NCBI GenBank assembly: GCA_945787615.1
Contig: CALZJI010000180.1
Coordinates: 1-34,307 of the forward strand
Length of the DNA stretch: 34,307 nt
Direction of reading: 5' to 3'
DNA from: an uncultured Chromatiaceae bacterium
Lineage (GTDB): Bacteria; Pseudomonadota; Gammaproteobacteria; JAADHS01
Under the pieces are notes generated by a model that searched no databases, was not told the DNA's origin, and saw nothing but the letters and a program-made list of their open reading frames with translations. Numbering within the stretch: the first letter of the stretch is position 1; each line of letters starts with the position of its first letter. Below, piece after piece: positions 1 to 7,833 of this stretch. Made by a program: the position numbers and the translations under genes.

Positions 1-189
1 ACACTGACGATGCACTGCAGATCGTTACACCAGGGTACTTCACATCTCACGTACTTTCTTGGCACCGAAGAACTCGAAAGTATCCCGGAATATTCAGATC
101 ACAGGCCTATTGCCTTCCGGAAACGGCTCGGCACCTTGTTTATAGATCCTACTATCAACAAGTCGCACGAGGTCTTTGACCACGCGCCG

Positions 190-1284
190 TCAAACCAAAT
201 GCTCGTCCAGCGACACGGCCTTTATATAGGCGTACACTTTCATGCCTGGCACTAACGCCAGGTTAGCGAGCGATTTCTGGGTAATACGGGCCAACAGCGC
301 CTGTCCAGCGATATCCACCTTAACGAGAAGAGAGTGTCTTTTTTCGTTGGGCCGGCCAACCTCCAATACCCTGCCCTCTAAGATATTCAAAACACTCGTT
401 GGCGCTTGTGGAAGTGCTATCGCTAGCGACACATTGCTCGCCAGAACGTAGATGCGTAGTGCTTCGCCTACCCGAATGTCGCGTTTCGGAATATAGAGTT
501 TCTCGTCATCTACTCCCAACAACGTTAACTCATACTCGGGCTCATGGCCGAGAACACGCGTTTCTAACACCGCACCAGTCTGCTCTTCCAAGTAGTCAAA
601 CAAATCCAAACGGGAAAATACGTCACGAATACCCCCTTGTGCGACGACCTTACCCTCGTTTAACAACACAACCCAATCGGCTAGCTGATAGAGTTCGCTA
701 ATGGCGTGGCTGACATAGATAACGGGTATGTCAAACTCTGCGGGTAGTTTTCGTAAAAACGGAAGGATTTCACGCTTTCGACGGATGTCCAACGACGCAA
801 GAGGTTCATCCATCAACAACAACCGAGGGCTTGCCAATAGCGCACGGCCAATGGCGACGCGCTGTTGTTCACCCAATGAAAGACTGGCCGGTTTGCGCGC
901 TAGAAGACCACCAATACCCAATAAGTCGATCACTTTATTCGCAGCGATACGCCGCCCTGTCGGGGGTGTTCGTTTCAAGCCATAATTCAAGTTAGCGTTA
1001 ACATTAAGATGCTGGAAAAGCCGTGGTTCTTGGAATACCATCGCGATATCCCGACGATGGGGAGGAACGAAAATACGCTGCGCGCTGTCATGCCAGACGC
1101 GTTCACCAAATCCCACAAACCCGGTCGCGCCGCGCTCTAGACCCGAAATACAGTGGAGCAACGTCGTCTTGCCGCTCCCCGACGGGCCGAATACAGCAGT
1201 GATACCACTCGCCACGGCTTCCAGGTCAACAGAGAAATAAAAGCCTTCGCGAGGCAACTGGATGCGGGTTGTTAAGGCGGTCAT
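190..1284 (-). CDS. modC: Molybdate ABC transporter ATP-binding protein ModC
   Basis: This is the ATPase that powers molybdate uptake on the cytoplasmic face of the inner membrane. The 364 residues match usual ModC length. A Walker A motif GPSGSGKT lies at residues 33-40, the Q-loop is in VFQEP, Walker B is LLLMDEP and the H-loop is YVSHA. The last ~110 residues form the TOBE/Mop-like regulatory domain expected of ModC. The start overlaps the modB stop by 4 bases (ATGA), so the two are translationally coupled. One oddity is the ABC signature, which reads LSLGEQQR where LSGGE/Q is normal, so its third residue is leucine. Sulfate and iron ATPases share this fold, but the modA and modB neighbours settle the assignment. 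Confidence 0.93.
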   Translation of the reverse strand: MTALTTRIQLPREGFYFSVDLEAVASGITAVFGPSGSGKTTLLHCISGLERGATGFVGFGERVWHDSAQRIFVPPHRRDIAMVFQEPRLFQHLNVNANLNYGLKRTPPTGRRIAANKVIDLLGIGGLLARKPASLSLGEQQRVAIGRALLASPRLLLMDEPLASLDIRRKREILPFLRKLPAEFDIPVIYVSHAISELYQLADWVVLLNEGKVVAQGGIRDVFSRLDLFDYLEEQTGAVLETRVLGHEPEYELTLLGVDDEKLYIPKRDIRVGEALRIYVLASNVSLAIALPQAPTSVLNILEGRVLEVGRPNEKRHSLLVKVDIAGQALLARITQKSLANLALVPGMKVYAYIKAVSLDEHLV

Positions 1285-1964
1285 GCGATTCGATAACGGA
1301 AACGGCGATTTACCACGTAAACAGCTAACAACACGACGAACGAGAAGGCCAACAAGCCGGCAGACAACGCATGGGCGGTAGCATAATCCAACGACTCGAC
1401 GTGTTCGTAAATGGAAATCGATAAAACTAGCGTCTTACCGGGAATGCTGCCCCCCACCATAAGCACAACGCCAAACTCGCCTAACGTATGCGCGAAACCT
1501 AACACAGCGGCTGTAACGTAGCCGCGTACAGCCATAGGAACGCAGATGCTAAAGAACGCATCTACAGGAGATGCCCGCAAACACGCCGCCGCCTCCAGCG
1601 GTTTGTGGCCAATAGCCTCAAAGGTACCTTGTAACGGCTGCACAACAAACGGGAGCGAATAAAGCACGGAGGCAATGACCAATCCCGTAAACGTAAAACT
1701 CAACGCCGAACCCGTTAACTGTTGCCATGGCGCACCTATCCACCCCTGTGGTCCGAACGCCAACAGCAGATAAAAACCCAAAACTGTTGGCGGCAATACC
1801 AATGGGAGGGCGACAACCGCTTCGACGGCCGGCTTCCATCGCCTCTGTGTTCGGCTTAGCCACCAAGAAACAGGCGTGCCAACCAACAACAATACAACGG
1901 TCGTTAACCCGGCAAGCTTCAAGGTAAGAAAAATCGGTGAAAGATCGATTGACGTTAAAGACAT
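1281..1964 (-). CDS. modB: Molybdate ABC transporter permease ModB
   Basis: This inner-membrane channel subunit of the molybdate importer has 227 residues, the normal ModB length. About five hydrophobic segments are visible, beginning with residues 12-32. The cytoplasmic coupling loop, typical of binding-protein-dependent permeases, contains the EAAA motif (LEAAACLRAS) followed by the usual glycine region. The gene starts 6 bases after the modA stop and overlaps modC by 4 bases, so modABC is one operon read on the minus strand. The protein would receive molybdate from ModA and dock on ModC. Confidence 0.93.
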   Translation of the reverse strand: MSLTSIDLSPIFLTLKLAGLTTVVLLLVGTPVSWWLSRTQRRWKPAVEAVVALPLVLPPTVLGFYLLLAFGPQGWIGAPWQQLTGSALSFTFTGLVIASVLYSLPFVVQPLQGTFEAIGHKPLEAAACLRASPVDAFFSICVPMAVRGYVTAAVLGFAHTLGEFGVVLMVGGSIPGKTLVLSISIYEHVESLDYATAHALSAGLLAFSFVVLLAVYVVNRRFRYRIA

Positions 1965-1970
1965 CGACTG

Positions 1971-2732
1971 CTAAGGAACACCGTAACCGGTCTGCTCAAT
2001 GACCTCGCGCACGGCGGGTTGTTTTAGAAACCTCATAAATTGCGTTGCCGCTCGATTATGTTTGGCGCGATTCAACACTACCGCGTCTTGTCGTATTGGC
2101 TGATAATAGGTTTGTGGAACTTCCCAAACACGCGTTGCCGCGGCATTGGATTTACTAAGAACTTGAGCTAACGCTACAAACCCTAACTCCGCATTGGCCG
2201 TCGCGACAAATTGGTATGTTTGCGCAACGTTCTCGCCATAGACGACGTTACCTTGTACGATCTCCCATAGGTCCATAGTCACTAGCGCTTGTTTTGCCGC
2301 CGCTCCATAAGGTGCAATTTTCGGATTGGCAAGCGCCAGATGACGAAACGCGCCGCGCCGCAACACCGCCTCACCATGTGCTACATTTTTATCTGTCGCG
2401 CTCCACAACACTAATCTCCCCAACGCATAAGAAAAACGGCTTCCTTTTACCGCAAGCCCTTCATTCTCTAAACGAAGCGGTAAGGCCGCATCGGCCGACA
2501 AAAAAACATCAAACGGCGCGCCTTGCCTAATTTGCGCGTAGAGCTTGCCGCTCGACCCGCGACTCTCAATAATTGTGTAGCCCGTTTCCATTTCGAAACG
2601 ACTCTTTAAAACCTTAAAGGTCGTTGCGAAGTTTGCAGCGACGCCCGCGTGCACGTCGGAAGCAACGACCGTCGCTGAGTTGACGCAGAGAAGAAAAAAG
2701 ACCACCATTCTCATAGAGAGATTGTGCCACAT
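1971..2732 (-). CDS. modA: Periplasmic molybdate-binding protein ModA
   Basis: This periplasmic receptor captures molybdate (or tungstate) and hands it to ModB. The N-terminus has a hydrophobic signal peptide with a likely cut after VVASD-region residue 25. The mature part carries ModA hallmarks: a serine-rich ligand loop (ESRGSSGKLYAQI), the conserved GAPFDVFLSAD stretch, and the late YGENVAQTYQFV and AELGFVAL segments. Length (253) is normal. I kept the first ATG, because the ATG six codons later has no better ribosome site. It is the first gene of modABC. No clear ModE palindrome or molybdenum-cofactor riboswitch was found upstream. Confidence 0.92.
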   Translation of the reverse strand: MWHNLSMRMVVFFLLCVNSATVVASDVHAGVAANFATTFKVLKSRFEMETGYTIIESRGSSGKLYAQIRQGAPFDVFLSADAALPLRLENEGLAVKGSRFSYALGRLVLWSATDKNVAHGEAVLRRGAFRHLALANPKIAPYGAAAKQALVTMDLWEIVQGNVVYGENVAQTYQFVATANAELGFVALAQVLSKSNAAATRVWEVPQTYYQPIRQDAVVLNRAKHNRAATQFMRFLKQPAVREVIEQTGYGVP

Positions 2733-3115
2733 TTATCGCTCAACCTGCACGCCACCTGAAAATAACGTACTACCAACAAGTGACATGCCTTAAGATCAAA
2801 CGCGAATAATGGCAACCCATCAAACACATACGTCAACGGGACGGAAGCTTCTCTCGGTAGACGATGCCTTAGAATTGCTGCTATCGGCGGGTAAAAAAAA
2901 CGGGGGGCGATGCCCCCCGAAGTTCTACAGGGAAAACGTTATTTCCGTGTCTCAATATAACGATTGCTTTCCCCAATGAAACGTTTTATTCGTTTTTCGA
3001 CAATTGCTTACTCCATTAGGTCCTTTATTGGTAAGAGTCCTCAAGCTGTAATGGGACACCTCTTACATTAAAATTAAAGTTTAAGCTTCGGTACTCACCT
3101 CAGCCTACGCTAATT
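2733..3115. other. Intergenic stretch between modA and the EF-hand gene
   Basis: These 383 bases hold no convincing gene. They contain the rho-independent terminator at 2893-2919 that separates the EF-hand transcript from modABC. The remaining ~160 bases beside modA presumably hold the modABC promoter, but I cannot pick a -35/-10 pair with confidence. Confidence 0.6.
2893..2919 (-). terminator. Rho-independent terminator after the EF-hand gene
   Basis: A perfect 8-bp GC stem (CGGGGGGC at 2901-2908 with GCCCCCCG at 2912-2919) around a 3-base loop is followed, on the minus strand, by eight consecutive T (the A-run at 2893-2900). This is a strong intrinsic terminator about 200 bases beyond the EF-hand stop codon. 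It would keep that transcript out of modA. Confidence 0.85.
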
Positions 3116-3373
3116 TCACTCTCCTTCTACTTCACTGAATTCGGTCAGGATCAATTTACCGTCGCCGTCAGTGTCTGCGTCGGCAAACCTTTCGGGCAGG
3201 CCTTTCAGCTGCGTCGCTTCTTCCGGAGTTACGAAACCATCCTGATCTGCATCCAGTGTCGCGAATTTCTCTTCCGCCGTCGCCGCCGCAGCTTTTTTCA
3301 TTTCATCGCCAGCCAGTGCTTGACCGGCAAAGAACATTCCCGCTAATACGCCAATCGTGATCATTTTCTTCAT
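3116..3373 (-). CDS. Small secreted EF-hand calcium-binding protein
   Basis: This is an 85-residue protein with a signal peptide (charged MKK start, hydrophobic core, cut after GQALA at about residue 21), so the mature form is about 64 residues in the periplasm. It contains two canonical 12-residue EF-hand loops, DADQDGFVTPEE and DTDGDGKLILTE, each with acidic residues at positions 1, 3, 5 and 12. It is therefore a calcium-binding protein with a paired EF-hand. A GGAG ribosome site lies about 9 bases before the ATG. It is a single-gene unit with a terminator at 2893-2919. The partner and physiological role are unknown; buffering or calcium sensing in the envelope are inferences. Confidence 0.85.
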   Translation of the reverse strand: MKKMITIGVLAGMFFAGQALAGDEMKKAAAATAEEKFATLDADQDGFVTPEEATQLKGLPERFADADTDGDGKLILTEFSEVEGE

Positions 3374-4015
3374 TTATCTTTACTCCGTCGATTAAGTTAT
3401 TATGGTTACGTGGCGAGCGCTAAAATTGCACCCACCTAAACCCACGAAAGCATAGATCGAGCCAACTCGTTATTTTTTATATATTTCATTCATTTAGCGG
3501 AATTGGATTGATAATTAACGTGTCCTCATAACAATAAACATGTCGCCACGGCGAGACAAATTGCGCTATGCCAATAAGTAATAATACCTACTTTAGTCGC
3601 GCATTAGTCTTATAAATGAATCGGCATAATAGTGTTAAGACCCCTACAGTCCTCTGAAAAAAATAGAAAATTTCCGGCTTACCCTCAATATCATCCAAAT
3701 AGATGTGACAAAATCGAGACGCCCTTTCGACCACCCATGTTACGTACTTCCCTATAAAAACAACCTGTCGCCGATAGACGACAAAAAAAAGTCATTGGCG
3801 CACATAAGGCAAGCAGCGGCGTCGTGTCCGTAAAGGACAAACCTTGTATATCGGAAAGGAATAGCGATGCAAACAGGACGCCGGGGCCGTATTCTCGCGT
3901 CTTAGAGGGAAATTGGGGCGTTATTTCAATGCGAGCAGCCCAGAACATGGACGCGCCCTCGCGGATAGGATTTAGCGAGAACGCGCAATGGCAACAACTA
4001 CCGTAAATTCAAAAT
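3374..4015. other. Gene-poor AT-rich intergenic stretch
   Basis: These 642 bases lie upstream of the EF-hand gene and beyond the end of glrR. The part nearest the EF-hand gene (3400-3720) is AT-rich and should hold its promoter. Two open frames of 60-85 codons overlap on opposite strands at 3691-4006. Neither has a ribosome site, a recognisable motif or a plausible composition, so I regard them as chance. No RNA gene or repeat was recognised. Confidence 0.5.
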
Positions 4016-5383
4016 TTATTGCGGCGACGCGGCTTTAAAGGTTGCTGGGTCCACCTGATGACGGTGTAAAAGCTTATAAAACTCCGTACGGTTTCGCTTG
4101 GCTAAACGGGCCGCTTGACTGACATTCCCACCAGTAATCTTCAACAGCTTCAGAATGTAATCCCGCTCAAAACGGGCTTTGGCATCCTTAAGCGAGGGCA
4201 TTTCTAACGGCTGGTCCTGCAGCGCACCTTGGACTGAGCTAGCGGGTATCACCGTGGTTGTACACAGCGCAAAGGCTTGTTCGACGATATTGCGCAATTG
4301 ACGAACGTTGCCCCGCAAAGGCGCAGCGATGAGTACCTCTAACGCAGCGGGAGAAAAAGTTTTTGGTGGCTTATCGTACCTTTCGGCCAACTCCGCTAGC
4401 ACGGCATTAACAATAAGCGGTATATCCTCCCGTCGCTCTGACAATGGCGGGATCTCCAGAGAAACGACATTCAAACGATAATACAGGTCTTCGCGAAACC
4501 GCCCTTGTTTCACTTCTTCTCTAATATCGCGGTGGGTTGCGGAGATTAACCGAATGTCCACTGAAACCGTTTGTGCCGAGCCTAGCGCGCGGACTGATCG
4601 TTCTTGGATGACGCGGAGTAATTTTGCTTGTAGCCCAATGGGCATGTCGCCAATTTCATCCAGAAATAAGGTTCCTCCGTCGGCCTCGAGTATGAGTCCC
4701 TTATAGTTTCGTGTCGCACCTGTAAACGCGCCTTTTGTGTAACCGAATAACTCAGACTCCAGCAATTGCTCCGGAATGGCCGCGCAATTTATCGTGATAA
4801 AAGGGTTATCGCAACGATGACTGGTTTTATGGATAGCACGCGCGAAGAGTTCCTTTCCCGTTCCGCTATCACCCTTTATGAAGACGCTTGCATCACTTTG
4901 TGCCACTAACCATGCCTGGTGCAGCAAATCTTCCATAAGGGGACTGCGCGTAATGATTTCTTTACGCCAGGCTTCGTCAATATAGGGCCGCCCTTCTCTC
5001 TCGCTTGGGCCGCCCATCCCAACCGCACGCTCAACCTGAGATAAGAGGTCTTTACTGTCAAATGGCTTGGTTATAAAGCCGTATACGCCATGATGAGTCG
5101 CCTTGATCGCGTCGGGTATTGACCCATGCGCCGTCAACATAATCACTGGCAGTGAAGGGTTATCTCTTCGAATGGCCTCTAAAAGCTGCAAGCCATCAAT
5201 CCCCTGCATTCTCAAATCCGTGATAACCAGATGCGGACGGCAAATAGCAAGCTGGTCAAGCGCTTTCTCACCACTGTCGACGGCAATAACGCTATAACCC
5301 GCCGTTTCTAAGCGAAACGATAAAAGTTGAAGCAGGTCCCGGTCGTCATCTACCACAAGTACCGTTGCTCTATTCGTTGTCAT
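4016..5383 (-). CDS. glrR: Sigma-54-dependent response regulator GlrR (QseF)
   Basis: This cytoplasmic NtrC-class activator is phosphorylated by GlrK and opens sigma-54 promoters. A receiver domain spans residues 1-120, with the acidic cluster DDD at 12-14, phospho-acceptor D56 (LVITDLRM) and K106. The AAA+ domain has Walker A GDSGTGKE at 171-178 and the sigma-54 contact loop GAFTGA at 218-223. The C-terminal ~40 residues form a Fis-type helix-turn-helix (NVSQAARLAKRNRTEFYKLL). Its 455 residues agree with GlrR. The start overlaps qseG by 14 bases. The order kinase, lipoprotein, regulator is the same as in Escherichia coli, which favours GlrR over other NtrC relatives. In E. coli the known target is the small RNA GlmY; whether that holds here is not visible. 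Confidence 0.92.
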   Translation of the reverse strand: MTTNRATVLVVDDDRDLLQLLSFRLETAGYSVIAVDSGEKALDQLAICRPHLVITDLRMQGIDGLQLLEAIRRDNPSLPVIMLTAHGSIPDAIKATHHGVYGFITKPFDSKDLLSQVERAVGMGGPSEREGRPYIDEAWRKEIITRSPLMEDLLHQAWLVAQSDASVFIKGDSGTGKELFARAIHKTSHRCDNPFITINCAAIPEQLLESELFGYTKGAFTGATRNYKGLILEADGGTLFLDEIGDMPIGLQAKLLRVIQERSVRALGSAQTVSVDIRLISATHRDIREEVKQGRFREDLYYRLNVVSLEIPPLSERREDIPLIVNAVLAELAERYDKPPKTFSPAALEVLIAAPLRGNVRQLRNIVEQAFALCTTTVIPASSVQGALQDQPLEMPSLKDAKARFERDYILKLLKITGGNVSQAARLAKRNRTEFYKLLHRHQVDPATFKAASPQ

Positions 5384-5987
5384 GATTATCGCCTATATCT
5401 CGTTCCATAATGCTCGCTTCAATGGATTTTAATTGGTTTAACTGATCTTGAAATTTAGTTAATTCCGCCTGTTGTTGCTTGATTTCCTCTTCCAAGGATT
5501 GATTGCGCTCCACCAGTCGGGCTTTTTCTTCTAACAGGCTGTTCTCGTGATCTACCCGCTGCAGCTGTTTGTCTATCATGCTCGAAAAGCTATCCGCAAA
5601 GAACTGCCAAAACTCCCCAGCTTCCTTTTCTCCTAAAAAGCTGTCGTCTAATAGCGACACAGCTAATCTGTAATTTTCCGCGTCCGTATCAGCGTAAACG
5701 AGCAGCAGCGCGTATTTAATGCGATTCACAACGCTCGGATCAGCATTAAACGATTCACTCACCTTAGCCAATTCATCGTCCAACACTTCCTTTGGCAATG
5801 TATTGATATCGTTATAGTATTTTCTTATCTGCCGAATCTCTTCGTAACCCGCATATTGGTGTTTAATCAAGATACGCTGCCGCTCACCGAATCCAAAAAT
5901 GCGCGGTTCGGGGAATGTACACCCACTTATCAAAAGCATGTAGATAGACATTATTACGGGTACAATTGGTTTATAAGCAATATTCAT
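5370..5987 (-). CDS. qseG: QseG-like outer-membrane lipoprotein
   Basis: This is a 205-residue predicted lipoprotein. A short hydrophobic signal ends in the lipobox LLISGC, with the lipidated cysteine at residue 23. The middle is helical, and a coiled coil with many Glu, Gln and Leu covers roughly residues 145-190. In E. coli the lipoprotein encoded between glrK and glrR (QseG) contacts the periplasmic part of the kinase. Position, size class and lipobox support the same role here, although sequence conservation in this family is low. The gene overlaps glrK by 4 bases and glrR by 14 bases, so all three form one translationally coupled operon. Confidence 0.8.
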   Translation of the reverse strand: MNIAYKPIVPVIMSIYMLLISGCTFPEPRIFGFGERQRILIKHQYAGYEEIRQIRKYYNDINTLPKEVLDDELAKVSESFNADPSVVNRIKYALLLVYADTDAENYRLAVSLLDDSFLGEKEAGEFWQFFADSFSSMIDKQLQRVDHENSLLEEKARLVERNQSLEEEIKQQQAELTKFQDQLNQLKSIEASIMERDIGDNHDNE

Positions 5988-7444
5988 GCCGCAACCTTGT
6001 CTAAATGCGCTGGCAGCGTAACTCGAAAATGTGCCCCTTGCTGACCATCTTGCACAACCTCAATCGATCCGTGATGAAATTGAACAAATTCCATAGCAAT
6101 GGACAACCCCAAACCGCTACCTCGTATATCGCTATTGGGCGTGGAGTTACCGCGATAAAAAGCCTCGAAGACCTGTTGAGCATCTTCGGACGCGATCCCG
6201 GGGCCGCTATCAACGACGTCCAAAACAACGCGGTGTTCCACTTGCGACAAGTCGACTGTTAACCGACCCTGTTCCGGTGAATATTTGATAGCGTTCGAGA
6301 CGAGATTGTCCACGACGACGCGTAACTTTTCGCGATCGCCGTGGATGTGAAGCTCGCGACAATTAAGCTGCAAATCGATGCGTTTCGCCAATAGCGCCAG
6401 CTTGTGATCCGCCGCAACGTCCTCAATCACTTGGTCGAGCCGTACGTCCCCTACGTCAAGGGTCGCTTTTTTTGCCTGCACCATATTAAAATTCAACAAA
6501 TTTTCAATCATTTTTTGCAATAACAAGGAATTACGCTGCAACACTCGCGCTACCTCTGTTTGCTGCTTGTTTAGCTGGCCAAGCACGCCTTCCGCCATTA
6601 AGGCACTGCCTTCCCGAATTGCCGTTAACGGCGTTTTTAGTTCGTGGGATACGTGCCGCATGAATTGTCCTTTCTTCTCCTCCAATTCCACCAGCCGATG
6701 TCTGAGCCAGTTTAGGCGCTCACCTAAAGACTGGAGATCTTTCGGCCCTCTCACTTTGATATCGTGATCCAATTTTCCGTTCCCCAGGCCTCGTATTGCA
6801 TCATCGATCTGGTGAATTGGCCGATAAATCATGGTCGACAGAAAGATGGCAAAAACTATGGTTCCCGGCACTAACACCGCCACCTGCCAATTCAACAAGC
6901 GCTCTGCCTTGTCCGCCATCGCCGCTAACACTTGTACTTGGCTATTAATCCACCGTTGGCTCTCTTGGAGAATGGACTCTCCTAGCTGGTTTAAACCACC
7001 GAATTCTTGTTTAGAATCAAATTGTTCAGCTAGATTTACCTCTTCTTGGTTGAGGTATTGAAATAGTATCTCTTCTTTCGCTTTTAACGTATCCAGCTGA
7101 CTCCGTAAAAACGCTTCTTCGGCTAAATCACTGAGAATCTCAGTCGTTTGCTGGAACTGTACCCGACGATTCTCGTAGTTGTGGAGAAGCGTTTCGTCGC
7201 TTAGCACCTGATATTGTCTCGCGGTTCGTTCCATCTCAGTAATCTGCTCTACCAGCGACTGGCTCACCATAGAGGCTTGAGCCGCTCGATAGACCGCGGA
7301 TTCGCTTTTTACGAACAAGCGATCCACGTACAACCCCATGTTAACGAGCGCGATCGACAATGGTAGCGTGACGACGCAAAACCCAATCAACAACAACACA
7401 AAGAACGATTTCGGGCGATAAGTTAAATTAAGGCCCTTTGCCAT
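5984..7444 (-). CDS. glrK: Sensor histidine kinase GlrK (QseE)
   Basis: This is an inner-membrane sensor kinase. I chose the ATG at 7442-7444 because GGGGGA lies 7 bases before it. The frame stays open for 54 more codons upstream, but those residues do not resemble a kinase N-terminus. From this start the protein has 486 residues: membrane segments at about 13-36 and 188-208, a periplasmic helical sensor between them, a HAMP linker, the H-box SHELKTPL with phospho-acceptor H267, N-box DNLVSNAIKYS, and ATP-lid boxes DSGPGIA and GSGLGLSIA. All catalytic boxes are intact. It is the first gene of glrK-qseG-glrR and should phosphorylate GlrR in response to envelope signals. Confidence 0.9.
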   Translation of the reverse strand: MAKGLNLTYRPKSFFVLLLIGFCVVTLPLSIALVNMGLYVDRLFVKSESAVYRAAQASMVSQSLVEQITEMERTARQYQVLSDETLLHNYENRRVQFQQTTEILSDLAEEAFLRSQLDTLKAKEEILFQYLNQEEVNLAEQFDSKQEFGGLNQLGESILQESQRWINSQVQVLAAMADKAERLLNWQVAVLVPGTIVFAIFLSTMIYRPIHQIDDAIRGLGNGKLDHDIKVRGPKDLQSLGERLNWLRHRLVELEEKKGQFMRHVSHELKTPLTAIREGSALMAEGVLGQLNKQQTEVARVLQRNSLLLQKMIENLLNFNMVQAKKATLDVGDVRLDQVIEDVAADHKLALLAKRIDLQLNCRELHIHGDREKLRVVVDNLVSNAIKYSPEQGRLTVDLSQVEHRVVLDVVDSGPGIASEDAQQVFEAFYRGNSTPNSDIRGSGLGLSIAMEFVQFHHGSIEVVQDGQQGAHFRVTLPAHLDKVAA

Positions 7445-7833
7445 AGATAATCCCCCGTTGTCAGATGGGCTCCTCAACAAAACGTTCACCACGTTCAGCC
7501 GCCCCGCCGTGCTCACCAGATCCAGCCCGCACTTCTCATCCGATCCGCACGATCTCTCAGCGGTCGGAAACCCTAGAACTGTACAAACGCTCACCGCTGA
7601 AGACACCGGCGTAGTGGTTCAGTGACGACATCGACCGGAACACAGACATTGTACACTAATTCTCGGTCGCCAACACTAGATCACGCATGAGAATTTGTAT
7701 ATTAACTATTGTTTTATTTGCCTTTTGCACACCAACGACCGCCCAAAGTGCATGAAAACAAATTCACCCATCAGGGTGGTAAAACCGACGTGAATACAGC
7801 AATGGATTCAGCGCAACTGATAGATGGTTCGAC
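7445..7833. other. Intergenic stretch upstream of glrK
   Basis: These 389 bases separate the glrK start from the end of the leftward double-ATPase gene. They should contain the glrK promoter, but no clear -35/-10 or sigma-54 pair stands out. The only protein-like item is a 22-codon frame at 7687-7755 on the plus strand that reads like a bare signal peptide. I see no recognisable GlmY-type small RNA, though that gene sits near glrK in enterobacteria. Confidence 0.45.

Noticed and set aside
10-255. 81-codon frame at the left edge
   Set aside because: It runs antisense into modC and shows no coding features; nothing else is supported in 1-189.
2733-2890. ModE operator or molybdenum-cofactor riboswitch upstream of modA
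   Set aside because: No ModE-type palindrome and no recognisable riboswitch helices were found.
3795-3811. TTGGCGC...GGCA with correct GG-N10-GC spacing (sigma-54-like)
   Set aside because: The -24 and -12 hexamers match poorly outside the invariant bases and no gene follows on that strand.
3691-3948. 85-codon minus-strand frame near glrR
   Set aside because: No ribosome site and no recognisable feature; an equally poor frame overlaps it on the other strand.
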